Shown: positions 1 through 8,728, counted from the stretch's first letter. The stretch is DNA of 35,815 nt from Clostridium sp. (GCA_012517995.1 JAAYTS010000168.1:1-35815), one strand, 5' to 3'. Numbers and translations: made by a program. The notes: generated by a model from the letters alone, not told the origin.

Positions 1-1191
1 AACAATTTAGAAATTGCTCTTGTTTATCTTCCATTTAATGTAGGTGAAGAATTGAACATTAATTCAATATTAAAAGAATTCACCAAAAACTTTATAATCA
101 ACAGTTCAAATATAGATGAATCTGACAATGACAATTTTATTAAGCGGGTTATAAATCTTCTTAAGCTAGATACTTTCAATATATTAGAATTTGAAAAACT
201 ATTAAATGAACTAAGGGAAAATAAAGTACAAAAAGTTAACAGCATCACACTTAATAAGCCTGATATACCAGTTAATATGCCTTCTAAACCTGAAAACAAC
301 AATTCATTTTCTCCACCTTCAAATAAACCTGATATACCAGTTAATATACCACCTAAAAAAAATAATTTAAACATTCCTTCAGTCCCTAAAGCACCCAGCT
401 TGAAAAAGCAAAAAAATAAAATTTCAGCAAGTAGTTCTGATAATAACCAGCTAAAACTAAAATATAAATCTAATGCACTTATACTAGGCATTGTATTGCA
501 GCTTATAATTGTAATTGGGGCTGTCATTCTACTGACATCTGGTGCTTTAGATTCTTTAGGAAATGATATGGGAACAAATATAGTCGCCATTGTTATTTTA
601 GGAGGGGCTGTAAGCCTCCTTATATGGAAAAATATTTTAAACAAAAAAAATACCGTCGAAGATGTTTCAACTAAAAAAACACCTCCTGTAAAACCTCCAA
701 ATGCAAATATTGTAAAGCCAAAAGTTAACACAAACAAAAAAGAAATAATTTCTTTCTCACAAAATAAAAACAGCCCCGTGGAAAACATCCAATTAAATAT
801 GTTTACTGCCAATTCCTTTAACTCTGATGAAACAACGTTATTATCCCCAAATAATCCGGATGAAACTACATTACTTAGTCCTCAAGAAATTTCCCTGCCT
901 TATTTACAGTCAAACAGATGTGGTGTAATAGAGGAAATTAAAATAACTAAGCCTGAATTTGTAATTGGACGATTAAAAGACCAGGTTGATTATATAACTG
1001 AAAACAAAGCAATTGGGAAAGTGCATGCAGAAATAATAACAAGAAATGGAAAATACTATTTAAAAGATTTAAATTCAAGAAACGGAACATTTCTCAATAA
1101 TGAAAGATTAAACAGCAATATAGAATATGAAATAAAAAACAACGATGTAATTGTCTTTGCAAATAGTGAATACACATTCAAAATCCCTTAA
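1..1191 (+). CDS. FHA-domain protein with DUF6382-like N-terminal part and two TM segments (5' truncated by window edge)
   Basis: The frame stays open to base 1 (NNLEIALVYLPFNVGEEL-NINSILKEF...), so the TTG start at 52 is probably an artefact. Two hydrophobic segments (LILGIVLQLIIVIGAVILL; TNIVAIVILGGAVSLLIW). C-terminal FHA signature IGR...KVHAEI...KDLNSRNGTFLNN. Confidence 0.85.
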   Translation, partial: NNLEIALVYLPFNVGEELNINSILKEFTKNFIINSSNIDESDNDNFIKRVINLLKLDTFNILEFEKLLNELRENKVQKVNSITLNKPDIPVNMPSKPENNNSFSPPSNKPDIPVNIPPKKNNLNIPSVPKAPSLKKQKNKISASSSDNNQLKLKYKSNALILGIVLQLIIVIGAVILLTSGALDSLGNDMGTNIVAIVILGGAVSLLIWKNILNKKNTVEDVSTKKTPPVKPPNANIVKPKVNTNKKEIISFSQNKNSPVENIQLNMFTANSFNSDETTLLSPNNPDETTLLSPQEISLPYLQSNRCGVIEEIKITKPEFVIGRLKDQVDYITENKAIGKVHAEIITRNGKYYLKDLNSRNGTFLNNERLNSNIEYEIKNNDVIVFANSEYTFKIP

Positions 1192-1241
1192 AATTAGTTT
1201 TTTATCTTTAATCAAATCCTATTCCCAATTAAGGAGGGCTT

Positions 1242-2039
1242 ATGAGCTACATATCTTTTAACATAGGTGCAATATGTGATGTGGGAAATGTTAAAGAAAT
1301 AAATCAAGATAATTTGCTTATCAAAATTGGCGAAACACATTTTGGTGAATTTGGTCTATTTGTAATAGCAGACGGAATGGGTGGACTTGCTGCTGGAGAG
1401 GTTGCAAGCAGTATTATTATATCTTCCTTTAAAAAATGGTGGGAAAAAGATTTATCATTATTAGTTAACACCAACAATTTTAGTTTAGATTTAATTGATA
1501 ATCAACTTAAAGAATTAATACAAATAATCAACCAAACTGTAATAGATTATGGAGTTTCTATTAATGAAAGTGTTGGTTCTACCCTATCTATGCTCTTTTT
1601 ATATAATAACTCATATCTAATAAAACACATTGGTGACAGCAGAATATATATTATAAATAAAAAAATCTCTAAACTTACAGAAGACCATTCCTGGGTAGAT
1701 GAACAATTAAGGGAAGGAAAGCTAACCTATAAGGAAGCTTTAAATCACCCTAAAAGAAATGTACTCACAAAATGTATAGGAACATTTAGCAATATTGAAC
1801 CATATGAATCAAAGGGTTCTGTAATGGAAAATGACACTTTTTTACTGTGCAGTGATGGTTTTTATAACTACCTTGATGAACAGGAAATTTTAAAATATAT
1901 TCTAAAATGTATAAAAAATAAAAATGATGTTCAAGAATGTCTGTCAAATATGCTAAAAAAAATCAAATCTAAAAAAGCCCATGATAACATATCTGCCATT
2001 GTCATTTCACAAAATACGCAAAATTCCCACAGTAAGTAA
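1242..2039 (+). CDS. PP2C-family (PPM) Ser/Thr protein phosphatase, Stp/PrpC-like
   Basis: Motifs DVGNVKEINQDN, FVIADGMGGLAAGEVAS, HIGDSRIYII, LLCSDGFYNYL, DNISAIVI; RBS AAGGAGGGCTT before the ATG. Confidence 0.93.
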   Translation: MSYISFNIGAICDVGNVKEINQDNLLIKIGETHFGEFGLFVIADGMGGLAAGEVASSIIISSFKKWWEKDLSLLVNTNNFSLDLIDNQLKELIQIINQTVIDYGVSINESVGSTLSMLFLYNNSYLIKHIGDSRIYIINKKISKLTEDHSWVDEQLREGKLTYKEALNHPKRNVLTKCIGTFSNIEPYESKGSVMENDTFLLCSDGFYNYLDEQEILKYILKCIKNKNDVQECLSNMLKKIKSKKAHDNISAIVISQNTQNSHSK

Positions 2040-2045
2040 GTTGTA

Positions 2046-3272
2046 TTAATGACCTGTTGGCTTGCCATAACCTTCTTTTTCAATAATTAAAATTGGAGGT
2101 TCTTTATTTTCTGCTTCCTCTTTTAGTTCATTAAACATCTTCTTTGCTTCCTCTGTAAGAGCTCCTTCTGGCACCACAACAATAAGGGTTCTTGAAGTAA
2201 TACCTTCATTATTCTTTGTCTTTGAATGAAAATCATTAATGGTACTTCGTATTGAACTCTTTGCTTTTCTTAAATCTTGATAGGTTTTAGCATATAAATT
2301 AATACTTCTTACTTTATATATGTTTTCAGGACCTTCAGATTGATATTTTTTTAGTTCTTTATCCCTAATGTAGTTTCCATATTCAAAATTTCCCAAATCC
2401 CATATGGAACCTTCCTCTTCTTCATCTTCACTATCTTCTCCTTCTTCACTATCTTCTTCGTCTTCACTATCTTCTCCATCTTCTAACCATTCTGAAATTG
2501 AAGTTACTTCTCCATCTCCACTCATCCATCCTCTCACTATCGCCCTTTGTTTCATATGTATTTCTGGTATTATGTTTATAGGAAGAACTGTTTTTATTCT
2601 ATAACTTACTACAATATCAATTGTTTTATTATCGGCAAAAATACGGTTATCAAATTTAAATGCCTGCAAGGGGTTTTCCCCTTCATTTACTGCAATATAA
2701 GCCCCGGGACCTCCTTTGCTGTTAAAAATTTTTTCATTTATATATTTTCCCATAAAAAAGCGTACTATTGGGGTTGACAGTTCACTTTTGATTTTTTCAT
2801 ACCCTGCTCCGGCAAATACAGCAGCAATACTTATAAACTCTTTTTTAGGATTATTTTTTACATCAGCTAAGACATTTGTAACGTTCTCTATAGCAACTTT
2901 ACCATCGCTAAATAAACCTTCTAAATCACCAACATCTATATTTTCACGGTTTTTACCTTCAAAACTGTTGCCTAAGGCATCAAAGGCTTCTAAAACACCT
3001 GTCATATGACCAGATGCACTTTCTCCATATTCATCAGCTTTTCCTGAAATCTCGTCATTGATAGCTTGAAGCCCAGAAACAGAGTATAAGTAGCTGTATG
3101 TTGAAAGTTCATTGGCAGCTCCAGTTATAGCATACTGTACATTATTATGAATATATGCAACTCTCATAAAAAAGGCTATGCTTAAAAATGCACAAATAAA
3201 CAAAGGAAGTGAAATTGCAGCTTCTACAGTCAACGCACCTTTATTCTTTTTAACACATTTTAAACATAACAT
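2046..3272 (-). CDS. TadE/TadG-like pseudopilin protein with acidic repeat and extra C-terminal domain
   Basis: N-terminus KNKGALTVEAAISLPLFICAFLSIAFF is TadE-like (G|xxxxE plus TM). Start placed at ATG 3272 (MLCLKCVKKNKG) because GGAG lies 9 nt upstream and the preceding gene stops at 3274. The track start at 3323 would overlap that gene by 50 bp. Confidence 0.8.
   Translation of the reverse strand: MLCLKCVKKNKGALTVEAAISLPLFICAFLSIAFFMRVAYIHNNVQYAITGAANELSTYSYLYSVSGLQAINDEISGKADEYGESASGHMTGVLEAFDALGNSFEGKNRENIDVGDLEGLFSDGKVAIENVTNVLADVKNNPKKEFISIAAVFAGAGYEKIKSELSTPIVRFFMGKYINEKIFNSKGGPGAYIAVNEGENPLQAFKFDNRIFADNKTIDIVVSYRIKTVLPINIIPEIHMKQRAIVRGWMSGDGEVTSISEWLEDGEDSEDEEDSEEGEDSEDEEEEGSIWDLGNFEYGNYIRDKELKKYQSEGPENIYKVRSINLYAKTYQDLRKAKSSIRSTINDFHSKTKNNEGITSRTLIVVVPEGALTEEAKKMFNELKEEAENKEPPILIIEKEGYGKPTGH
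2425..2478 (-). repeat. 18-bp tandem repeat, 3 copies, encoding acidic EDSE-rich linker
   Basis: tcttcactatcttct starts at 2425, 2443 and 2461 (exact 18-bp period); encodes EDSEDEEDSEEGEDSEDE. Confidence 0.95.
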
Positions 3273-3273
3273 T

Positions 3274-3972
3274 CTAATCAGCTCCGCCAGCAACATCTTG
3301 AATTTTTTCAAATATATTTCCAATACCCTTTCTCACATCTGTAACAACTTCACTTCCCTTGCCTTTAAAAACCCCGTTATCTATTTCCTTTACCACATCT
3401 AATGCAAAATCTGTAGTCCTTATAAATTCCACAGGTTCATTTACAACTGCCTCTGAATGTACCCTAATTGTTATTGTGTCTTTCAATCCAAAAACCCTTA
3501 AAACAGGCGCAAAAGGATTTTTATACTCTGCCTCAACAGTTACCCTTATTTTTTTATATATTATATAATCTGTTTCCATTCTTGCAGTTACATCTAATGT
3601 TTCAGGTTTATCCAGAATTGATACACGGGACATTAAATACTTTGTGTATTCTTCAATTTTAGACTGTTTTGTTTTTTTAGCTTTTGATGATTCTAAAAAT
3701 GGAATTCTCCAATAAAGACATACATCTTTCATTTTATCCTTTGATATATATCCCATAATCATATCCTTTGAAGGATTATTCCATACTTCAGCACCACGGC
3801 ATACTGTCCTGTCAGCAACAGACTGTATGTATGACTGCTGATACAAAAATTCTCCAATAAGTATCAAAGCTATAAGGGTAAAAATAACAACAGGTATAAC
3901 TATAGTTGCCTCAACAGTAAGGCTTCCCCTGTTACTTTCTAGTATTCTTTTATACATTTTATAGCAGTCCAT
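3274..3972 (-). CDS. TadE-like pseudopilin protein
   Basis: N-terminus NRGSLTVEATIVIPVVIFTLIALILIGEF, TadE-like; RBS AGAGG upstream of the ATG. Confidence 0.82.
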   Translation of the reverse strand: MDCYKMYKRILESNRGSLTVEATIVIPVVIFTLIALILIGEFLYQQSYIQSVADRTVCRGAEVWNNPSKDMIMGYISKDKMKDVCLYWRIPFLESSKAKKTKQSKIEEYTKYLMSRVSILDKPETLDVTARMETDYIIYKKIRVTVEAEYKNPFAPVLRVFGLKDTITIRVHSEAVVNEPVEFIRTTDFALDVVKEIDNGVFKGKGSEVVTDVRKGIGNIFEKIQDVAGGAD

Positions 3973-4086
3973 ATGAAAAACCTCTTTTTTAAAGCTTTTT
4001 TAACACTCAAAATGAACATATTAGGGCAAAATATCCTCTGCCCTAATATAAAACCAATATCTCTTAAAACTAATTACCTCCTGCTT

Positions 4087-4293
4087 TTATGGGTCTGGAG
4101 TCGGAGTTATACCTTCTAAAATTTCACCGTCAAGATCCTCATTAAAAACTTTTTTAATAATATTTTTGACAAAATCAAATATAGCTCTTCTGAAAATCAA
4201 TGCTACAGCCACTAAAACCGCAACTATTATAACTATTTCAACTGTCCCTAATCCGTCCTCTTCTTTTAAAAACTGTTTAATCATTTTTAGCAC
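4087..4293 (-). CDS. Flp1-type (class IVb) pilin
   Basis: 68 aa; EEDGLGTVEIVIIVAVLVAVALIFRRAIFDFVKNIIKKVF; GTG start with strong SD GGAGGTGATTTAG; located in a tad operon. Confidence 0.85.
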   Translation of the reverse strand: MLKMIKQFLKEEDGLGTVEIVIIVAVLVAVALIFRRAIFDFVKNIIKKVFNEDLDGEILEGITPTPDP

Positions 4294-4314
4294 CTAAATC
4301 ACCTCCCTCCAAAT

Positions 4315-5181
4315 TTACATACTTCCCATAATGGCTAAAACTGCCGGAGTTGCTACTATGAGTATCACTGCTACAAACATAAGCATCATTGGAAAAAGCA
4401 ATTTTGAACTGGCCTCTTCCCCTATTCTTCTTGCCGCATGTTTTCTCATTTCCCAACATTCACTGGCCTGACGTAAAAGCAACGGTATTATATCTCCACT
4501 TCCCTTGTTAAGATTTTGAATTATTATAGAAGAAAACCTGGTTATCTCAGGTATCCTACACCTTTTGGCAAAATCCTCAAAAGCATTTATTTCTGACTTT
4601 CCAGCTCTGATATCACCAAGCACAATTCTAAGCTCCTCATACAAAACAGTATCCTTTTCGCTTTGGTCAACAATTTTTTCCCATGCCCTTGAAACTGTCA
4701 TACCTGCACTTATCAAAAGAACAAGCTGGTTTAGAAAATCCGGAAAATCAATTTGTATGCTAAGTCTTCTTTCCTTTACTTTTTTATCTATTTCTTTGTA
4801 GGATACAAAAACCACTAAGGCTAAAAGAAATATTCCAAAAAACACGTATTCAGTTGTAATCTCCTCTTGGCTGACTCCTACAAACAAAAACAGAATAAGT
4901 ATTATAAACATGAGAGTTATTTTGTTAGCCCAATAAATTTGAAGATAATAAACAGAATACTTAGGTCCCTTTAACTCAGATATTTTGTCAAGAACTTTTC
5001 TATCATATTCTGTGTTATATGAGTATTTTGTTTTGTCTAAAATAAAAAGCCCGACAGATAGCAGATCTTTTAATTTGTACTCTTCTTTATCCAATGGTTC
5101 TATGTATTCACTATATTTATTCTTTGATAAAATAAGCAGAATCACAAATATAAATAATACAACTAAAGATACTATTAACAT
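4315..5181 (-). CDS. tadC: Type II/IV secretion system F-family protein, TadC-like
   Basis: Multi-TM protein with FPDFLNQLVLLISAGMTVSRAWEKI and EASSKLLFPMMLMFVAVILIVATPAVL; directly downstream of the TadB-like gene; SD GGAGGT. Confidence 0.85.
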   Translation of the reverse strand: MLIVSLVVLFIFVILLILSKNKYSEYIEPLDKEEYKLKDLLSVGLFILDKTKYSYNTEYDRKVLDKISELKGPKYSVYYLQIYWANKITLMFIILILFLFVGVSQEEITTEYVFFGIFLLALVVFVSYKEIDKKVKERRLSIQIDFPDFLNQLVLLISAGMTVSRAWEKIVDQSEKDTVLYEELRIVLGDIRAGKSEINAFEDFAKRCRIPEITRFSSIIIQNLNKGSGDIIPLLLRQASECWEMRKHAARRIGEEASSKLLFPMMLMFVAVILIVATPAVLAIMGSM

Positions 5182-5200
5182 AGAACTACCTCCACAGCAA

Positions 5201-6001
5201 TTAAACTTTAATATCCATTATTTTTTGAGATATAAAATAACCTACTGCCATGATAATAATTGCAACTGTCATTACTAATCTTCCAAGTATGGTATTAAAT
5301 AAAGGTTGCATATAGTCTTCAGTTGTAAGTGAAAGAATAACTATCATTACGATGGGCATAACAGATAAAATTTTATGTTCAAACTTTTTAGCTGCTATTA
5401 TAGTATTAATATCCTCTACAATTTCAATTTTCTCGCTTATTACATCTGAGGAATTCCTGATGACACTCACTAAATTTCCGCCTGTCCTTTTACATGTCTT
5501 AAATACCTCTACAAAATTTTGTATATCTTCAATTTTTGACCTTTTAGCTAAATCATCTAAAACAGCTTCCACAGTTTCATTCATATTTAGCTTCCTTATT
5601 ATATACTCAACTTCTTTGATTATATAAACATCGGTAGTTGGATATAAAACTTTCAGATCTTTTAACACATCTGAAAATGCAGTTTCTGGTGACTTTCCTG
5701 CAGTCAATGAAGATGAAAGAGCATACAGCATGTCCTTAAACTGCAGATTTAAGAGCTTTTTCCTTCTTTTTATTATTTCTTTTGTTTTTATTTTAGGATA
5801 AAAAAGTGCAAAAGGAGTTAGTAATAATGCCAATATCACACTTTGATAAAATATAAAACCAATTGTAAAAATCACAGCTGCTGCCAAAAGAATATAGAGG
5901 ATTTTTTCTAAAGGCTTCATAATATAAACATCATAATCAATTAAGACATTTTGATTTAGAGAACCTTTTTCCTCCTTGATACTTAAAGCTTTAGATTCCA
6001 T
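5201..6001 (-). CDS. tadB: Type II/IV secretion system F-family protein, TadB-like
   Basis: QFKDMLYALSSSLTAGKSPETAFSDVLKDL...FKTCKRTGGNLVSVIRNSSDVISEKIEI, a T2SSF-type domain. Start at ATG 6001 (MESKAL) favoured by upstream GAGGTG over the track start at 6028. Confidence 0.83.
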   Translation of the reverse strand: MESKALSIKEEKGSLNQNVLIDYDVYIMKPLEKILYILLAAAVIFTIGFIFYQSVILALLLTPFALFYPKIKTKEIIKRRKKLLNLQFKDMLYALSSSLTAGKSPETAFSDVLKDLKVLYPTTDVYIIKEVEYIIRKLNMNETVEAVLDDLAKRSKIEDIQNFVEVFKTCKRTGGNLVSVIRNSSDVISEKIEIVEDINTIIAAKKFEHKILSVMPIVMIVILSLTTEDYMQPLFNTILGRLVMTVAIIIMAVGYFISQKIMDIKV

Positions 6002-6017
6002 TCTCTCACCTCGTTCT

Positions 6018-7256
6018 TTAGAAAACATCAGATATACCAGCCATCTTAAACTTAAACTTCTTAACCATTTGGTTATTGGTTCTTTTTAGCTTCCCTATAA
6101 CTCTTTTTTCTTCATCTTCCCCCTCTTCTTCAAATACATAAAGGGGGTTTAACTGAATGTTTCCGTCTTTATAACCCACAACTTCTGTAATCTCCATAGT
6201 TCTTCTTGATTTGTCCCTAAGTCTTGCTAAGTGGATAATTATATCAATTGCAGAAGCAATTTGCTGTCTAATGGCATCTAGAGGTATATTAGAACCACTT
6301 AAAACCATTGTCTCAAGTCTTGAAAGGATATCCTTAGTGGAGTTTGCATGTCCCGTAGACAAAGAACCATCATGTCCTGTATTCATAGCCTGAAGCATAT
6401 CTATGGCCTCTGGTCCACGGACCTCACCTACTATAATTCTTTCAGGTCTCATTCTAAGTGATGATTTAATAAGATCCCGTATTGTTATTTCTCCTTTTCC
6501 TTCGGTATTTGCATTTCTGGTTTCTAACCGTACAATATTCTCTATGCCTACAATTTGTAGTTCTGCTGAATCTTCTATTGTAATAATTCTCTCGTCTTTT
6601 GGAATAAAATTAGAAAGGGCGTTTAAGAAAGAGGTTTTTCCAGACCCTGTTCCGCCGCTTATAAAAATATTATATTTTGCCCTGACCATATTGTGAAGAA
6701 CCTCTGCAACCTCCTGTGTAACTGAACCAAACTTTATAAGCTGTTCCATAGTCATAGGTTTTTCGGGAAATTTTCTTATAGTTACAATAGGGCCATTTAA
6801 AGCTATAGGCGGCAGCACCACATTTACACGTGAGCCATCTGTAAGCCTTGCATCGGCAATAGGATTTGATTCATTAACTGTTCTGTTTACCTTTGATACA
6901 ATAGTTTGAATTACATCTTCTAACTTTCTTTGACTTTCAAACCTAACATTTTTTTTATAAACTTTACCTTCCCTTTCAATAAAAATTGAATCCGGACCAT
7001 TTATCATTATTTCTGTTACACTTTTGTCGTCAATAATAGGCTGAAGTACATCAAGCCTTCTCATAGAATTAAAAATTGTATCTGTAATTTCCTTTTTTTC
7101 ACTAATACTAAGGTAGTGTTCTTTAGATACATTAAAAACTTCATTGGTTATCACTTCTCTAATTTCTTCATCAGTATAATCCTTTGACAAATCAATGCTG
7201 TCACTAATTCTTTCCCTTATTTCGTCGATAAGTTTTCCCTTGCTATCAATATCCAT
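6018..7256 (-). CDS. cpaF: Tad pilus assembly ATPase, CpaF/TadA family
   Basis: Walker A ISGGTGSGKTSFLNALSNFIP; RIITIEDSAELQI; RPERIIVGEVRGPEAIDMLQAMNTGHDGSLSTGHANS. Confidence 0.96.
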   Translation of the reverse strand: MDIDSKGKLIDEIRERISDSIDLSKDYTDEEIREVITNEVFNVSKEHYLSISEKKEITDTIFNSMRRLDVLQPIIDDKSVTEIMINGPDSIFIEREGKVYKKNVRFESQRKLEDVIQTIVSKVNRTVNESNPIADARLTDGSRVNVVLPPIALNGPIVTIRKFPEKPMTMEQLIKFGSVTQEVAEVLHNMVRAKYNIFISGGTGSGKTSFLNALSNFIPKDERIITIEDSAELQIVGIENIVRLETRNANTEGKGEITIRDLIKSSLRMRPERIIVGEVRGPEAIDMLQAMNTGHDGSLSTGHANSTKDILSRLETMVLSGSNIPLDAIRQQIASAIDIIIHLARLRDKSRRTMEITEVVGYKDGNIQLNPLYVFEEEGEDEEKRVIGKLKRTNNQMVKKFKFKMAGISDVF

Positions 7257-7355
7257 TTAAAACACCCTTATTCTTTATATATTATTGCAATTTATACAGG
7301 ATTGTGCTTTTAAGCTGTGCATCATTATATTTTGTAAATAATCACGGCTTATATA

Positions 7356-8462
7356 TTATTTCAGTTTGTATAGTATTTGACTTGCAGCGTTTTTTATAGG
7401 ATTTTCACTATTTATAATATATTGGGGATTAAATACCTCCATCCCGTTTATATATGGTATTTTTGTAAAAACGGTTTTTTCTCCTAAAGTCACATTATTT
7501 AAACTTTCTAAATTTAGACTGGTACATTTATTTAGTATAACCTCGCCTTTATTAATGAAGTCTAAACCTTGTCTTTTGTTTAAAAACTCAAATGATTTAA
7601 GCATCTCTTCAAACTTTAATATTGAAGCTTTATCATAAGATAAAATATAAAATAAATAATTGCTTTTTTCCATTAACAGTATGTTAATATCATTTAATTC
7701 ACAGCTAATATCAACAATAATTACATCGTAACAAGCCATGGCTTTCATCTCATCAATAAGCCTTTCCATTTCGTCAACAGCCATGTCTTTTATATCAAAA
7801 CTATTCTCTGGCGGAAGAAAATAGTGTACCCCTGATACATCATCAATTAATTTACTGGTTTCTATTTTAAGAGATAGGTTTTTGCTTTTTTCTTTTAAAA
7901 AAAACAATATACTTGATAAGTTTTGACCATTTTCAATAGAATTGAAAAAAACTCTTGAAGAAGAAAAGCTTTCTAAGTTAAGATAGAATGTACTCATTTG
8001 ACTTTGTGCACATTGAATGGCAGTTGCCACCGCTAAAGTAGATGTCCCTGAGCCACCTCTTGGTGAGAAAAAAGTAGCAATTTTTGTGCTTTTAGAACCT
8101 TCTTCAGCACAAATATTAAAATTACTTTTTTCTGAAAATATATTTAAAATAGCGCTAACAAGATTGCTACCTGTTTGATATTTACTTATTATTTCAAAAT
8201 TTTTAATTTCCTTTGGCAAAATCCCTGTTGATAAAACTATGGGAGCAACTACTTTTTTTAAATCAATATCCTCTTTGTAAAATGATGGCGCAATTAATAA
8301 AATGTCAATTCTATCAGTTTTATCAATATGCTCATATAGGGATTTTTCATTTGTAAATGATTTTACATAAAATTTGTTCTTGTACTTTGAGTATATGAAG
8401 TCGATAACGTTATCAATGTAGACTTGTTCTTTATCGGCAATTACCAACCTAAGTTTATACAT
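7356..8462 (-). CDS. CpaE/TadZ-like protein (receiver-like N-terminus plus MinD/ParA-fold ATPase-like domain)
   Basis: N-terminal receiver-like fold (LRLVIADKEQVYIDNV...); P-loop-like FFSPRGGSGTSTLAVATAI; first gene of the tad operon. Confidence 0.8.
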   Translation of the reverse strand: MYKLRLVIADKEQVYIDNVIDFIYSKYKNKFYVKSFTNEKSLYEHIDKTDRIDILLIAPSFYKEDIDLKKVVAPIVLSTGILPKEIKNFEIISKYQTGSNLVSAILNIFSEKSNFNICAEEGSKSTKIATFFSPRGGSGTSTLAVATAIQCAQSQMSTFYLNLESFSSSRVFFNSIENGQNLSSILFFLKEKSKNLSLKIETSKLIDDVSGVHYFLPPENSFDIKDMAVDEMERLIDEMKAMACYDVIIVDISCELNDINILLMEKSNYLFYILSYDKASILKFEEMLKSFEFLNKRQGLDFINKGEVILNKCTSLNLESLNNVTLGEKTVFTKIPYINGMEVFNPQYIINSENPIKNAASQILYKLK

Positions 8463-8728
8463 TTTAATTACCTCAACAGAATAGTTTTTTTAAGAACAGA
8501 AAATACTAATAGACGTCTTAATATATATTATATTACAAATTATAAGAATTTCCAAGACTTTTTTATGTAAAATATTCTATTTTCTTATTGCTTTTAGAAT
8601 TTCATGCCTTTTAAAATGCTGAAATTTCTGTATTTATACACTTTATTTATAACACTTAAATTTAAAGAAATTTTTTATTTGTAAGTATATTATTGTTTAT
8701 TATATCATTTTTTGCTTTGTTTTTCTCA

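Noticed and set aside
52-54. TTG as the start of the FHA gene
   Set aside because: The reading frame is open through base 1 and the extra residues fit the expected domain, so the gene is truncated by the window edge.
24-812. 262-aa minus-strand ORF antisense to the FHA gene
   Set aside because: Low-complexity F/S/L-rich translation lying opposite a strongly supported FHA coding frame; no SD or recognisable domain.
2404-2604. Plus-strand ORF MEPSSSSSSLSSPSSLSSSSSLSSPSS
   Set aside because: Pure antisense shadow of the acidic EDSE repeat of the TadG-like gene.
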